Positions 28,169 to 37,468 of a stretch of 64,000 nucleotides of DNA are shown here, piece by piece. How positions within the stretch are numbered: position 1 is the stretch's first letter; each line of letters starts with the position of its first letter. The position numbers were made by a program, and so were the translations under genes. The notes below the pieces were generated by a model. It saw only the letters and a program-made list of their open reading frames with translations, had not been told where the DNA came from and ran no database searches. Source of the stretch: Rhodoferax sp. BLA1 (GTDB lineage Bacteria > Pseudomonadota > Gammaproteobacteria > Burkholderiales > Burkholderiaceae_C); assembly GCF_013416775.1 (NCBI RefSeq), contig NZ_SZVI01000001.1, positions 310,001 through 374,000 on the forward strand. The letters run 5' to 3'.

Positions 28169-28519
28169 ATGCAGACAACCGATACACCGATGGCGCTTTC
28201 ACGCGGGCAGTCTTATGCCGCCCACTTCAAGCGGGGCGCCGTCATCACCGTGGCCGCAGGCTCGGTGCGGGTGATCAGCCGGGTGTGGCTGGACCACACC
28301 TCGCTGACCACCCAAACACCGGTGCTGCGCGGCGGCGTGTTGTGTGTGCCTTGCGCGGGCTGGCTGGAGATCAGCGCCGACAGTGATGCGCAGGTGGGTC
28401 TGGGGCAACCATCGGGAGGACTGAAGTTGATCAAACGCGGGTGGCGGTTTCTGGCCGGGATTTGTGAACGTTTTCGGCCTCTAGCCATTGTGTTGTCTGG
28501 GCGAGAAGCTATGAACTAG
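28169..28519 (+). CDS. DUF2917-family small protein
   Basis: A 116-residue protein with the DUF2917 beta-rich core (RGAVITVAAGSVRVISRVWL, then WLEISAD). The function is unknown. It is divergent from the MocR gene, a pairing I have seen in other betaproteobacteria, so MocR control is likely. The final residues are read through a degenerate family-1 palindrome, which suggests that repeat insertion altered the C terminus. Confidence 0.7.
   Translation: MQTTDTPMALSRGQSYAAHFKRGAVITVAAGSVRVISRVWLDHTSLTTQTPVLRGGVLCVPCAGWLEISADSDAQVGLGQPSGGLKLIKRGWRFLAGICERFRPLAIVLSGREAMN
28478..28513 (-). repeat. Degenerate family-1 palindrome
   Basis: GGCCTCTAGCCATTG at the left and GAAGCTATGA at the right match the outer parts of the family, but the central arms are lost. 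It overlaps the end of the DUF2917 gene. Confidence 0.45.
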
Positions 28520-28689
28520 GTAGCATCCATCACGGGGGCCTTGGGCAACAGCTTTTCTGGCAAACTGCCGGGCGGTTTACCCACCTATCGCCTGCCACCA
28601 CATTCCATGGCAAGACGGTGATCGTGGCGCAAGCCATCATCTGGCCCAGCCAGCAGCACGCCTTGTCACAACACTGAAGCACCTTCCTC

Positions 28690-28929
28690 ATGCCTTTCCC
28701 ACTCGAAGAACGCAGAGCCTTGTTGGCCGTGAAAGGGGTTGGCCCCACGGTAGTCGCCCGGCTGGAGCAAATGGGCTTTGAATCATTGGCGCATCTGGCC
28801 AAAGCCAACGCGCTGGATATCGTTTCAACAGCGGCCGACATCGTTGGCTCCACCTGCTGGAAAAACAGCCCGCAGGCGCGGGCGGCGATACAGGCGGCCA
28901 TCGCCCTGGCGCAGTCGCGCCAAGTCTGA
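28690..28929 (+). CDS. Small helix-hairpin-helix protein
   Basis: A 79-residue protein. LLAVKGVGPTVVARLEQMGF near the N terminus is a helix-hairpin-helix DNA-binding motif (GVGP hairpin). The rest resembles the Cdd1-type 'pathogenicity locus' group, with a cysteine in STCWKNSPQA. Non-specific DNA binding is likely. It stands alone, 66 bases ahead of the LOG-type gene on the same strand. Confidence 0.75.
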   Translation: MPFPLEERRALLAVKGVGPTVVARLEQMGFESLAHLAKANALDIVSTAADIVGSTCWKNSPQARAAIQAAIALAQSRQV

Positions 28930-28995
28930 CGCTGCGAAAATTCACCGACACATCAGCGATGGTTCACGACCATCCTTCTTTTTAACCATCTCAAC

Positions 28996-29577
28996 ATGAA
29001 AAATATTTGCGTTTATTGCGGCTCCAACCCTGGACGGCTGGAGGCTTATGCAGACGGTGCGCGCTCACTGGCCAAGGCTTTGGTCGACCGTGACCTGGGT
29101 CTGGTGTATGGCGGTGCCAGCGTCGGCATCATGGGGCTGATCGCCAACTCGGTGCTGCAGTTAGGCGGGCGCGCCGTGGGCGTGATTCCCGAAGCACTCA
29201 AACGCAAGGAGATCGAGCACACGGGGCTGACCGAGCTGCATGTCACCCGCTCCATGCACGAGCGCAAAACCCTGATGGCCGAACTGTCCGATGGCTTCAT
29301 TGCGCTGCCGGGCGGCATCGGCACGCTGGAAGAAATTTTCGAGGTCTGGACCTGGGCGCAACTGGGCTTTCATGCCAAACCTTGCGGCCTGCTCAATGTG
29401 GCGGGTTATTACGACGGTCTGACCACCTTCCTGGACCACACGGTGGCCGAGCAGTTCGTCCGGCCAGCACACCGCAGCACCTTGATGGTTGAACCCACAC
29501 CCGACGCACTGCTGGACCGTTTTGCCAGCTACCAGGCGCCCACGGTCCACAAGTGGGTGGAAAAGAGCCAGACCTAG
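28996..29577 (+). CDS. LOG-family (TIGR00730) nucleotide hydrolase
   Basis: A 193-residue protein of the LOG family, enzymes that release adenine-type bases from nucleoside 5'-monophosphates. It has VYCGSNPG near the start, VYGGASVGIMG, and the catalytic/phosphate-binding PGGIGTLEE together with SMHERK. The length is normal. In bacteria the physiological substrate is usually AMP-like and not a true cytokinin. It ends before a family-1 palindrome. Confidence 0.92.
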   Translation: MKNICVYCGSNPGRLEAYADGARSLAKALVDRDLGLVYGGASVGIMGLIANSVLQLGGRAVGVIPEALKRKEIEHTGLTELHVTRSMHERKTLMAELSDGFIALPGGIGTLEEIFEVWTWAQLGFHAKPCGLLNVAGYYDGLTTFLDHTVAEQFVRPAHRSTLMVEPTPDALLDRFASYQAPTVHKWVEKSQT

Positions 29578-29608
29578 TCGCGGCTATCGGGCTGCGGCCC
29601 AGATTGCG

Positions 29609-29652
29609 AATGAAATCACCTTCTAGCCCTTGTCAATCAAGGGCTAGGCACT
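29609..29652 (-). repeat. Family-1 intergenic palindrome
   Basis: CTTCTAGCCCTTGTCAATCA then AGGGCTAGGCACTATGG. The arms CTAGCCCTTG and CAAGGGCTAG are a perfect 10-base inverted repeat. It lies just after the LOG-type gene. Confidence 0.8.
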
Positions 29653-29720
29653 ATGGAAGTCGCAGCAATTCTGCTTCCACCACAGGCAGGGCCAATGTCT
29701 GTTGCTGCGCAGCCCCACTC

Positions 29721-29736
29721 TGTGCGAAACACCACA
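29721..29736. promoter_or_regulatory. NifA-binding site upstream of nifV
   Basis: A TGT-N10-ACA palindrome about 105 bases upstream of the -24 element of the nifV promoter, at the normal enhancer distance. Confidence 0.75.
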
Positions 29737-29840
29737 ATTCCGACAAGCGCCGTCGGCCAGCTGGGCTGAAAGTGCCACCCAGAACCGACAAACGGGCCCG
29801 CCAACCGGGCTAAATGGCTGAAAAAGGGCGCAAAAGCAGA

Positions 29841-29856
29841 TGGCATAAGCCTTGCG
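29841..29856 (+). promoter_or_regulatory. Sigma-54 (-24/-12) promoter of the nifV-rnf operon
   Basis: TGGCATAAGCCTTGCG has the GG and GC doublets at the right spacing, 27 bases ahead of the nifV ATG. Confidence 0.88.
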
Positions 29857-29882
29857 AAGAGGTAGGCAAAGGACGCCACACC

Positions 29883-31040
29883 ATGCCTCTGAACCCCATC
29901 ATCAACGACACCACCTTGCGCGACGGCGAACAAACCGCCGGTGTCGCGTTCACGGTGGCCGAGAAGTGTGCGATTGCCAGCGCCCTGTCCGCTGCGGGGG
30001 TGTCGGAGATGGAGGTCGGCATCCCGGCCATGGGTGAGGAAGAAATCGCCTGCATCAACGCCATTGCCGCTTTGAGGCTGCCGGCCCGGTTGATGGTCTG
30101 GGGCCGTCTGACCGACGTCGACCTGGCCAGCGCGCTGCGTTGTGATGCGGAGATCATCCACCTGTCGATTCCGGTGTCAGACATCCACCTGCAACACAAA
30201 CTGAACCAGTCGCGCGACTGGGCGCTGGCGCAGGTCACCCGGGTGATCAGCCAGGCGGTGGCCAGTGGCCGCACGGTGTCACTCGGCTCCGAAGATGCCT
30301 CACGCGCCGACCCAGACTTTCTGGCGCTGGTGGCGCGCCGGGCGCAAGCCTGTGGCGCCAGCCGCCTCCGTTTTGCCGACACGCTGGGGGTGCTGGACCC
30401 GTTCACCACCTATGACGCCATTGCCCGCCTGCGCGACGCGGTGGACATCGAGATCGAAATCCACGCCCACAACGACCTCGGCCTGGCCACCGCCAACACC
30501 CTGGCCGCGCTGCGCGCTGGCGCCACCCATGCCAACACCACCGTCAACGGCCTGGGTGAACGTGCGGGCAACGCTGCCCTGGAAGAAGTGGTGATGGGGG
30601 TGCGCCACCTGCACCATGCCTGCACCGGCGTTGACACACAGGCGCTGGTGACCATCTCGCACCTGGTGGCGCACGCCTCGGGCCGTCAGGTGGCGTTCAA
30701 TAAAAGCATTGTGGGCGAGGCGGTGTTCACGCATGAGTCCGGCATCCACATCGACGGTCTGCTCAAAAACGCATCCACCTACGAGAGTTTTGACCCGTCG
30801 GAGCTGGGGCGCCAGCGCCGCACCGTGCTCGGCAAACACTCGGGCTCGCAAGCCGTGCGCCAGGCCTATGTGCAAATGGGTGTGGTGCTGGACGACGACG
30901 CCCTGACCGCCCGCCTGCTGGCACGCATCCGCGACCACGCCATGCGGGTCAAGCAGGAAGCCACACCCGACGAATTGCGCGGCTTTTTGCTGGAGTCGCT
31001 GGCGCAGCCGACACCACTGGCCTTTGCCCGGGCCGCCTGA
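29883..31040 (+). CDS. nifV: Homocitrate synthase NifV
   Basis: A 385-residue enzyme that condenses acetyl-CoA with 2-oxoglutarate to give R-homocitrate, the organic ligand of FeMo-cofactor. It starts [19 protein letters not shown] (metal and substrate motif), has the metal-binding HAHNDLG and the C-terminal homocitrate-synthase segment with GKHSGSQAV. The length fits NifV rather than LeuA, with no regulatory domain. It is first in a long operon with nifW and rnf. Confidence 0.95.
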   Translation: MPLNPIINDTTLRDGEQTAGVAFTVAEKCAIASALSAAGVSEMEVGIPAMGEEEIACINAIAALRLPARLMVWGRLTDVDLASALRCDAEIIHLSIPVSDIHLQHKLNQSRDWALAQVTRVISQAVASGRTVSLGSEDASRADPDFLALVARRAQACGASRLRFADTLGVLDPFTTYDAIARLRDAVDIEIEIHAHNDLGLATANTLAALRAGATHANTTVNGLGERAGNAALEEVVMGVRHLHHACTGVDTQALVTISHLVAHASGRQVAFNKSIVGEAVFTHESGIHIDGLLKNASTYESFDPSELGRQRRTVLGKHSGSQAVRQAYVQMGVVLDDDALTARLLARIRDHAMRVKQEATPDELRGFLLESLAQPTPLAFARAA

Positions 31041-31076
31041 ACCACTGATCGCACACACCACACCGGAGGACACACC

Positions 31077-31415
31077 ATGGAAACCTTTCTTCAGCAACTC
31101 AAAGCCCTGTCGTCGGCCGAGGACTTCCTGCAGTACTTTGGTGTGCCGTTTGAGCAAAGTGTGGTCAACGTCAGCCGCCTGCACATCCTGAAACGTTTCT
31201 TCCAGTACATCCGCCAGGAGAACCTGCTGACCGAGGGCAACGAGGTGGGCTTGTACACCTCGTACCGCGAGCAGTTGGTCAAGGCCTACAACGACTTCGT
31301 CAAGTCCACCCCGGCGCAAGAAAAGGTGTTCAAGGTGTTTCAGGACGTCAATGGCCGCCAGCATGTGTCGCTGGACAGCCTCAAGTCTTCGCTGCCGCGT
31401 CACGCCCTGGCCTGA
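31077..31415 (+). CDS. nifW: Nitrogenase-stabilising protein NifW
   Basis: A 112-residue protein matching NifW: LSSAEDFLQYFGVPF at the start, then VNVSRLHILKRFFQYI and the C-terminal VFKVFQDV. NifW associates with the MoFe protein and is thought to protect or help mature it. GGAG lies ahead of the ATG, 36 bases after nifV. Confidence 0.94.
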   Translation: METFLQQLKALSSAEDFLQYFGVPFEQSVVNVSRLHILKRFFQYIRQENLLTEGNEVGLYTSYREQLVKAYNDFVKSTPAQEKVFKVFQDVNGRQHVSLDSLKSSLPRHALA

Positions 31416-31449
31416 AGCGCAGCACCTCGACAAGCCCCAAGGAGTCACC

Positions 31450-32502
31450 GTGTCCCACCGCCCTTCAAACCCTGTCACGGCTGTCAGTCAGGCTGTTGTT
31501 GCGCCCCGGCAGGGTCTGCTGACCCGGCGCCGCCTGATGCTGATGGCTGCGGCGGTGCCACTGGTGGCTTGGCGCGTTCAACAAGGCGCCCATGCCGCCC
31601 CGTTGCAGTGGCAGGGTGTGGCCATGGGTGCGCCCGCCTCGGTCACCCTCCACCATGGGGGCGACACGACACGCGCCCAGGCGGCGCTGTCGGCCACGCT
31701 GGCCGAGGTGAACCGGCTGGAGGCCATGTTCAGCCTGTTTCGTGCTGACTCACAGATCTCTGAGCTCAACCGCTCGGGCCGCCTGAACAATGCCCCACCC
31801 GAATTCGTGTCACTGCTGCGCACCTCTTTGGACATGGCATCTGCCTCCAACGGGGTGTTTGACCCCAGCATCCAGCCGCTGTGGCGCCTGTACTTTGACC
31901 ACTTTGTGACCGGTGGCAACACCCAGCCACCCGCAACGGACAAAGTGGCACGGGCGCGTGCCCTGGTGGACTGGCGTGCGGTGCAGCTGTCTGGCTCGGA
32001 GGTGCAACTGGCACGCCCTGGCATGGGCCTGTCACTCAACGGTGTGGCGCAAGGTTTTGTGACCGACCGCTGCAGCGAAATACTGCGTGCCCACGGTTTT
32101 AGCCACATGCTGGTCGACATGGGTGAACCCCGCGCGGTAGCCCCCAAACCCGATGGCTCGGCCTGGCAAATTGGCCTGGCTGACCCGCGTGAACCGAGCC
32201 GGGCCATCCACACGCTGTCGGTGCTGGACCAGGCGGTGGCCACCTCGGGTGGCTACGGCACCCGGCTGGACGACGCAGGCCGCTACACCCACCTGATCAA
32301 CGCCCGTACCGGTCGCACCGCCCCCGCTTATGAAAGCGTCACGGTGGTGGCTCCCACGGCCACCCAGGGTGATGCCTTGTCCACCGCACTGGCGCTGATT
32401 CCCAGCACCGATGTGTCAGCGCGGCTGGCCCTGTTGCGCACCCAACCGGGCTGCCGTGCCATCTGCATCAATGACGCTGGCCAGGTCAGTGAGTTGTCAT
32501 GA
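31450..32502 (+). CDS. apbE: FAD:protein FMN transferase ApbE
   Basis: A 350-residue flavin transferase. ApbE attaches FMN covalently to threonine in RnfG and RnfD (motif S/A-G-A-T). LTRRRLMLMAAAVPLVAW is a twin-arginine-like or lipid-type export signal, as expected for a periplasmic enzyme. The C-terminal YTHLINARTGR and DALSTALALIP are family motifs. The GTG at 31450 has AAGGAG five bases upstream and was preferred over later ATGs inside the signal. The position just before rnf fits maturation of that complex. Confidence 0.92.
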   Translation: MSHRPSNPVTAVSQAVVAPRQGLLTRRRLMLMAAAVPLVAWRVQQGAHAAPLQWQGVAMGAPASVTLHHGGDTTRAQAALSATLAEVNRLEAMFSLFRADSQISELNRSGRLNNAPPEFVSLLRTSLDMASASNGVFDPSIQPLWRLYFDHFVTGGNTQPPATDKVARARALVDWRAVQLSGSEVQLARPGMGLSLNGVAQGFVTDRCSEILRAHGFSHMLVDMGEPRAVAPKPDGSAWQIGLADPREPSRAIHTLSVLDQAVATSGGYGTRLDDAGRYTHLINARTGRTAPAYESVTVVAPTATQGDALSTALALIPSTDVSARLALLRTQPGCRAICINDAGQVSELS

Positions 32503-33032
32503 ACACGCGCACCCAAGCCGATGAAGCCTTGATCAAGGGCCTGGCCCGTGTGGTCGGGGTGCAGGGTGACCAGGTCTGGCTGGCCACCGAGGCGCCAGCG
32601 GCCTGTGGCAGCTGCGCCACCCAAAGTGCCTGTGGCAGCGGCAAGGCCAAACGCGGCGCCAGCTGGTGTGTGCCGCGCGACCTGGGGCCAGGCCAGCCCC
32701 TGCTGGCCTTGGGTGAGCAGGTGTTGGTAGGCGTGGATCGCGCTGCGTTGACTCGCGCCTCCCTCACCGCCTATGCCCTGCCTCTGGTCACGATGCTGGT
32801 CGCCGCCAGCGCCCTGCAGACGGCAGGCGACGCGGTAGCGGCGGTCGCCGCGCTGGCAGGTTTGTTGGCGGGGGCGGCAGCAGCCCGCGTACTGGCGCGA
32901 CGTTGGCGTGAGGCGCTGGTGCCGGTGGTGCTGGGGCGCGCCAGCAATGCATCGGGTTCCTCATGCCCATCGTCCAGCGCCGAGCCCCTGCGCCAGGTGG
33001 CCATTCCCGTGATTGAGCGGCGGAGCCTGTGA
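32499..33032 (+). CDS. rseC: RseC/RsxC-linked SoxR-reducing-system family protein
   Basis: A 177-residue membrane protein of the RseC/MucC family. Cysteines cluster near residues 36-45 ([10 protein letters not shown]) and may bind a metal or Fe-S centre; two hydrophobic helices follow (about residues 88-130). In E. coli RseC works with Rsx/Rnf in reducing SoxR. It overlaps apbE by ATGA and rnfA by TGATG, so it is part of the rnf operon. The exact role with Rnf is not known. Confidence 0.85.
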   Translation: MNTRTQADEALIKGLARVVGVQGDQVWLATEAPAACGSCATQSACGSGKAKRGASWCVPRDLGPGQPLLALGEQVLVGVDRAALTRASLTAYALPLVTMLVAASALQTAGDAVAAVAALAGLLAGAAAARVLARRWREALVPVVLGRASNASGSSCPSSSAEPLRQVAIPVIERRSL

Positions 33033-33613
33033 TGCATGACTTTTTACTCGTGTTGCTGAGCACCGCCATTGTCAACAACGTGGTGCTGGCCAAGTTTTTG
33101 GGCCTGTGCCCGTTCATGGGCACGTCCTCACGCATTGACACCGCGATTGGCATGGGGCTGGCCACCACCTTTGTGCTGACCTTGTCGACCGGTTTTGTCT
33201 GGGTGGCCGAGGCGATGCTGCTGGCGCCGCTGGACTTGCCCTTTCTGCGCACCATGACCTTCATCCTGGTGATTGCGGCGGTGGTGCAGTTCACCGAGAT
33301 GGTGATCCGGCGCATCTCACCGCCGCTGTACGAGGCGCTGGGCGTCTACCTGCCGCTGATCACCACCAACTGCGCGGTGCTGGGCATTGCGCTGCTGACG
33401 ATCCAGGCCGGTCACGGCTTTGTCGCCAGTCTGCTGCGTGGTTTTGGTGCGGCCTCGGGTTTTGGTCTGGTGCTGGTGATTTTTGCCGGCCTGCGTGAAC
33501 GCCTGGCCCTGGCCGAGGTGCCCAAGGCTTTTGAGGGGGCGCCGATTGGTTTCATCACCGCCGGGGTTTTGTCGCTGGCGTTCATGGGTTTTGCCGGACT
33601 GGGAGGCCACTGA
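33032..33613 (+). CDS. rnfA: Rnf complex subunit RnfA
   Basis: A 193-residue integral membrane subunit with six predicted helices. [14 protein letters not shown] near residue 18 and TNCAVLG near 110 hold the paired conserved cysteines, which together with RnfE bind an Fe-S cluster in the membrane. The Rnf complex couples an ion gradient to ferredoxin reduction; in diazotrophs it feeds electrons to nitrogenase. Its start overlaps the rseC stop and its stop overlaps rnfB. Confidence 0.95.
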   Translation: MHDFLLVLLSTAIVNNVVLAKFLGLCPFMGTSSRIDTAIGMGLATTFVLTLSTGFVWVAEAMLLAPLDLPFLRTMTFILVIAAVVQFTEMVIRRISPPLYEALGVYLPLITTNCAVLGIALLTIQAGHGFVASLLRGFGAASGFGLVLVIFAGLRERLALAEVPKAFEGAPIGFITAGVLSLAFMGFAGLGGH

Positions 33614-34194
33614 TGGACGCGACCGCACTCAGCCATGCCGCGCAGGCGGTGGGCGCCATCGGTGTGCTCGGCACGGTTCTGGGCGTGATTCTGGGCGTGG
33701 CCTCACGTTATTTGTCGACACCGGTGGATGACCGCGCCGAGGCGGTGGCCGCGCTGCTGCCAGGCTCCAACTGTGCCCAATGTGGTTTTGCCGGGTGCAA
33801 ACAGGCCGCCGCTGCCATGGTGGACGGCCGCGCCGCCCCCAGTGCTTGCCCACCCGGTGGCGCCTCCACCGCACAACGTGTGGCCGACCTGCTGGGTGTG
33901 CGGCTGGTGATGGATGGCTCAGAAGAGGCCTTGCCCACAGTCGCCTGGGTGGAAGAAGCGCGTTGTATTGGTTGCACCCGCTGCATCCGCAAGTGTGGTT
34001 CTGACGCGATTGTGGGGGCTGCCAAACAGATGCACACGGTGCTGCCCGAGGCCTGCTACGCCTGCGGCCTGTGTGTGGCCGAGTGCCCGACCCAGGCGAT
34101 TGTGATGAAACCGGTGCTGCCCACCCTGGCCACCTGGCATTGGCCCAAACCCAAGCCAAAAACGGCCGTAGCCACCCCTTTGACAACCGAATAA
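33613..34194 (+). CDS. rnfB: Rnf complex Fe-S subunit RnfB
   Basis: A 193-residue subunit: one N-terminal membrane helix (about residues 13-35), then the four-cysteine motif in GSNCAQCGFAGC (with a later Cys before PPGG), then two [4Fe-4S] ferredoxin motifs (CIGCTRCIRKC and CYACGLCVAEC). It probably receives or delivers electrons to the nif ferredoxin. It is coupled to rnfA by TGATG. Confidence 0.95.
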   Translation: MDATALSHAAQAVGAIGVLGTVLGVILGVASRYLSTPVDDRAEAVAALLPGSNCAQCGFAGCKQAAAAMVDGRAAPSACPPGGASTAQRVADLLGVRLVMDGSEEALPTVAWVEEARCIGCTRCIRKCGSDAIVGAAKQMHTVLPEACYACGLCVAECPTQAIVMKPVLPTLATWHWPKPKPKTAVATPLTTE

Positions 34195-34209
34195 CGAGGA
34201 CGTTTCAGC

Positions 34210-35718
34210 ATGTGGTCTTTTCGTGTTCGTGGCGGAGTCAAGCTGCAGTACCACAAGGAACTGTCCAGCGAAAAAGCGGTGGTGCCCATGCCGCTGCCGC
34301 GCAGGCTCTACCTACCGCTGCAGCAACACATTGGCGCCCCTGCCCTGCCCGTGGTGGTCGTGGGTGACACCGTGCTCAAGGGCCAGTTGATAGCCAAGGC
34401 GGCGCCGGGTTTGTCGGCGCCGGTGCATGCCTCCAGCTCCGGCACGGTGGTCGCCATTGAAGAGTATGTGGCACCGCACCCGTCGGGTTTGCGGCAAAAG
34501 ACCATCATCATTGCCACCGACGGGCAAGACCGCTGGGCCGAACTGCCCAAACCCATCACCGACGATTTTCCGCTGGGTGTGACACCCAGCGAACTCAACA
34601 GCCGCGTGGCAGCCGCTGGTATTGTGGGCATGGGTGGTGCGGCTTTCCCGTCTGCAGTGAAGCTTGACTTGAAGAGTCGTTACCAGCTCGACACCCTGCT
34701 GATCAACGGGGCCGAGTGTGAACCCTACCTGACCTGTGATGACCGCCTGATGCGCGAAGAGGCTGCCGCTGTGATCGACGGTGTGCGTATCCTGGCCTAT
34801 GCGCTGGAGGTGCAGTCGGTGGTGTTTGCGATTGAGCGCAACAAACCACAGGCCTTGGCCGCCATCCGCGAGGCAGCCCGGGTAGAGCCCTGGATCAAGG
34901 TGATGGCCCTGCCGACACGTTTCCCGATGGGCTCCGAGCGCCACCTGGTGCTGGCCTGCACCGGGCGCGAAACACCCTCACGCAAACTCACCGCCGACAT
35001 TGGTGTGGTGGTGCACAACGTGGCCACCGCACGCGCCGTGGCGCGCACCGTGCGCAGCGGTGAACCCCTGATCAGCCGGGTGGTGACGGTGTCTGGGCGC
35101 GGCATCCGCGAGCCGGCCAACATCAATGTGCCCTTGGGGACACTGGTGGAAGACCTGCTGGTGTTCTGTGGCGGCCTGCACCCAGTACCTCACAAACTCA
35201 TTGGGGGTGGCCCGATGATGGGTGCGTCCCTGCCCTCGGTGCAGGTGCCGGTGGTCAAGGGCACCAGCGGTGTGCTGGCGCTCACCGCCGACGAGGTCAA
35301 CGACGGGGCCGAGTCGCCCTGCATCCGCTGTGGCAGTTGTGTCTCGGCTTGCCCCTGCGGGCTGGTGCCACTGGAGATGGCGCAGTTGGTGCGCCGTGGC
35401 GACCTGCAAGGGGCACAAGCCATCGGCCTGCAGGACTGTGTGAGCTGCGGATCCTGCTCCTTCATCTGCCCCTCCCACATCCCGCTGTCGCATTACTTCA
35501 ACTTCGCCAAAGGTCAGTTGGGTGCGCTGGACCGCGACTCAAGGCGGCAGGACCGCATCCGATCCCTGATCCAGGCGCGCAACGAACGCGCGACACGCGA
35601 GGCCGAAGCCAAAAAGGCCGCAGCCGCTGCCCGCAAAGCCGCGAAAGCTGCCGCCGCAGCCGCCAGCGCCGCCGCGCCGGTCGACACACCTGCCAGCCAG
35701 CTGGAGGAATCCACATGA
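34210..35718 (+). CDS. rnfC: Rnf complex subunit RnfC
   Basis: A 502-residue peripheral subunit that carries FMN, binds NADH and has two [4Fe-4S] clusters. GMGGAAFPSAVKL near residue 140 and GAECEPYLTCDDRL belong to the NADH/FMN (Nqo1-like) part. The cluster motifs CIRCGSCVSACPCG and CVSCGSCSFICPSHIP lie near residues 372 and 411. The last 50 residues are an Ala/Lys-rich tail, as in many proteobacterial RnfC proteins. The stop overlaps rnfD. Confidence 0.95.
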   Translation: MWSFRVRGGVKLQYHKELSSEKAVVPMPLPRRLYLPLQQHIGAPALPVVVVGDTVLKGQLIAKAAPGLSAPVHASSSGTVVAIEEYVAPHPSGLRQKTIIIATDGQDRWAELPKPITDDFPLGVTPSELNSRVAAAGIVGMGGAAFPSAVKLDLKSRYQLDTLLINGAECEPYLTCDDRLMREEAAAVIDGVRILAYALEVQSVVFAIERNKPQALAAIREAARVEPWIKVMALPTRFPMGSERHLVLACTGRETPSRKLTADIGVVVHNVATARAVARTVRSGEPLISRVVTVSGRGIREPANINVPLGTLVEDLLVFCGGLHPVPHKLIGGGPMMGASLPSVQVPVVKGTSGVLALTADEVNDGAESPCIRCGSCVSACPCGLVPLEMAQLVRRGDLQGAQAIGLQDCVSCGSCSFICPSHIPLSHYFNFAKGQLGALDRDSRRQDRIRSLIQARNERATREAEAKKAAAAARKAAKAAAAAASAAAPVDTPASQLEEST

Positions 35719-36800
35719 TCACCATGGCCACACGGGCTGGGCCCTTCACCCACACCGTCAACAGCATCAGCCGCACCATGCTGTGGGTGATGGCGGCACT
35801 GCTGCCAGCCACCGCCTACGGCTTGTGGCTGTTTGGCTGGCCTGCCATTTTTTTGTTTGTCATCACCCTGGCCACGGCCTTGGCGGCAGAGGCGCTGATG
35901 TTGAAGCTGCTGGGCCAGCCGGTGCGCGCCCGGCTGGCGGACGGCTCGGCCCTGCTGACCGGCTGGTTGCTGGCCCTGAGTTTGCCGCCCTGGGCGCCGT
36001 GGTGGATCGGGTTTCTGGGCGCGCTGGTGGCGATAGTGCTGGGCAAACACCTGTTTGGCGGTTTGGGCCAAAACATGTTCAACCCCGCGATGGTGGCGCG
36101 CATCGTGTTATTGATTTCATTCCCGGTGCAGCTCACGGTGTGGGTGGCACCGGCCCCCTTGGGCAGCGCCAACGCGCCCTCCTTCAGCCAGGCCCTGACC
36201 TATGTGGCAGGCCACAGCACTCTGCCGGAGCACATGAGTGCAGCCACCTCGCTGGGTGTTCTCAAAACCGAACATTCACGCGGCATCTCTGTGGCCAAGA
36301 CCACTGAGCAGCTGCCGCCCCCTGAGCAGCTGGCCATTGGCCGCGAACCGGGGTCGATGGGCGAAACCTCGGCTGGCCTGCTGCTGGCAGGCGGGCTGTT
36401 GCTGCTGGCCTTACGCATCATCTCCTGGCATATCCCGCTGGCGATGCTGGGCACCCTGGCCACGCTGGCGCTGGTCTCCAACGCGCTGGACCCCAGCCGC
36501 TTTGCTGCGATGCCGATCCACCTGCTGTCGGGGGCCACTTTGCTGGGCGCCTTTTTCATCGCCACCGACTACGTGACATCGCCGGTGTCACGCAGCGGGC
36601 AGCTGTTGTTTGGTGCGGGCATTGGTGCCCTGACCTGGGTGATCCGCTCACTCGGGGCGTATCCGGAAGGGGTGGCCTTTGCGGTGGTGCTGATGAATGC
36701 GATGGTGCCGCTGATTGACCGAGGCTTTCGCCCGCGCGTGTTTGGCCGCAGTCGGCGTGGCCAGTCGCTGGACACCAAAAAACCCAAGATACCCCTATGA
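35715..36800 (+). CDS. rnfD: Rnf complex subunit RnfD
   Basis: A 361-residue membrane subunit of the NqrB/RnfD family with about nine to ten helices. The covalent-FMN threonine lies in LSGATLLGAFF near residue 275, followed by ATDYVTSPVS. GQNMFNPAMVARIV is a family motif. ATG overlaps the rnfC stop (ATGA). FMN should be attached by the ApbE encoded upstream. Confidence 0.95.
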   Translation: MITMATRAGPFTHTVNSISRTMLWVMAALLPATAYGLWLFGWPAIFLFVITLATALAAEALMLKLLGQPVRARLADGSALLTGWLLALSLPPWAPWWIGFLGALVAIVLGKHLFGGLGQNMFNPAMVARIVLLISFPVQLTVWVAPAPLGSANAPSFSQALTYVAGHSTLPEHMSAATSLGVLKTEHSRGISVAKTTEQLPPPEQLAIGREPGSMGETSAGLLLAGGLLLLALRIISWHIPLAMLGTLATLALVSNALDPSRFAAMPIHLLSGATLLGAFFIATDYVTSPVSRSGQLLFGAGIGALTWVIRSLGAYPEGVAFAVVLMNAMVPLIDRGFRPRVFGRSRRGQSLDTKKPKIPL

Positions 36801-37468
36801 ATGCCACCGATCACACCGCTTCACCGGCTCTGCCGGGCTCCTTGTCTGAGCGTGTGGCTAGGCTCCTGGAGCTTGGCGGCGCCAAACACGCCGTCGTGCT
36901 GGGGGGCTTCTCGCTGGCAGCGACCCTGCTGCTGACGGTGGCCTACAGCCTGACCAAGGCACCCATCGAACAAAGTGCGCTGGAAGACCTGCGCCACTCG
37001 CTGGAGCAGGTGATTCCGGCCAGCATCCACGACAACAACCCGGCAGGCGACACCTTGGAGCTGCTGGTGGATGGTGCACCGATCCTGGTGTACCGGGCGC
37101 GCCAAGCCCAACAGATCGCAGGGGTCGCGTTCGAGACCCGCACCACCGGATACAGCGGCGAGATCCGCTTGCTGCTGGGCATTGACAAAAACGGCCAACT
37201 GCTGGGTGTGCGGGTGCTGCACCACACGGAGACGCCCGGTCTGGGTGACAAGATTGAAGTGACCCGCACCGACTGGATCACCCGCTTCACCGGGCGCTCC
37301 TTGAGCGACCCGCCCGAAGAAAAATGGGCCGTGAAAAAAGACGGCGGCCCGTTTGACCAGTTTGCCGGGGCCACCATCACCCCGCGTGCGGTGGTCAACG
37401 GTGTGCGCGACGGGCTGCGGCTGTTTGCTGCGCACCGTGACGAGTTGCTTCAGGAGGCCCAACCATGA
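36797..37468 (+). CDS. rnfG: Rnf complex subunit RnfG
   Basis: A 223-residue protein with one N-terminal membrane anchor (about residues 30-52) and a periplasmic FMN-binding domain. The flavinylation site is the threonine in FAGATITPRAV. HHTETPGLGDKIE is the family signature. It is the second ApbE substrate in the operon. The start and stop overlap rnfD and rnfE. Confidence 0.94.
   Translation: MNATDHTASPALPGSLSERVARLLELGGAKHAVVLGGFSLAATLLLTVAYSLTKAPIEQSALEDLRHSLEQVIPASIHDNNPAGDTLELLVDGAPILVYRARQAQQIAGVAFETRTTGYSGEIRLLLGIDKNGQLLGVRVLHHTETPGLGDKIEVTRTDWITRFTGRSLSDPPEEKWAVKKDGGPFDQFAGATITPRAVVNGVRDGLRLFAAHRDELLQEAQP

Noticed and set aside
32499..33032. RseC-type protein as an Fe-S electron carrier of Rnf
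   Set aside because: The cysteine cluster is suggestive, but its spacing fits no standard cluster motif, so only the family name is given.
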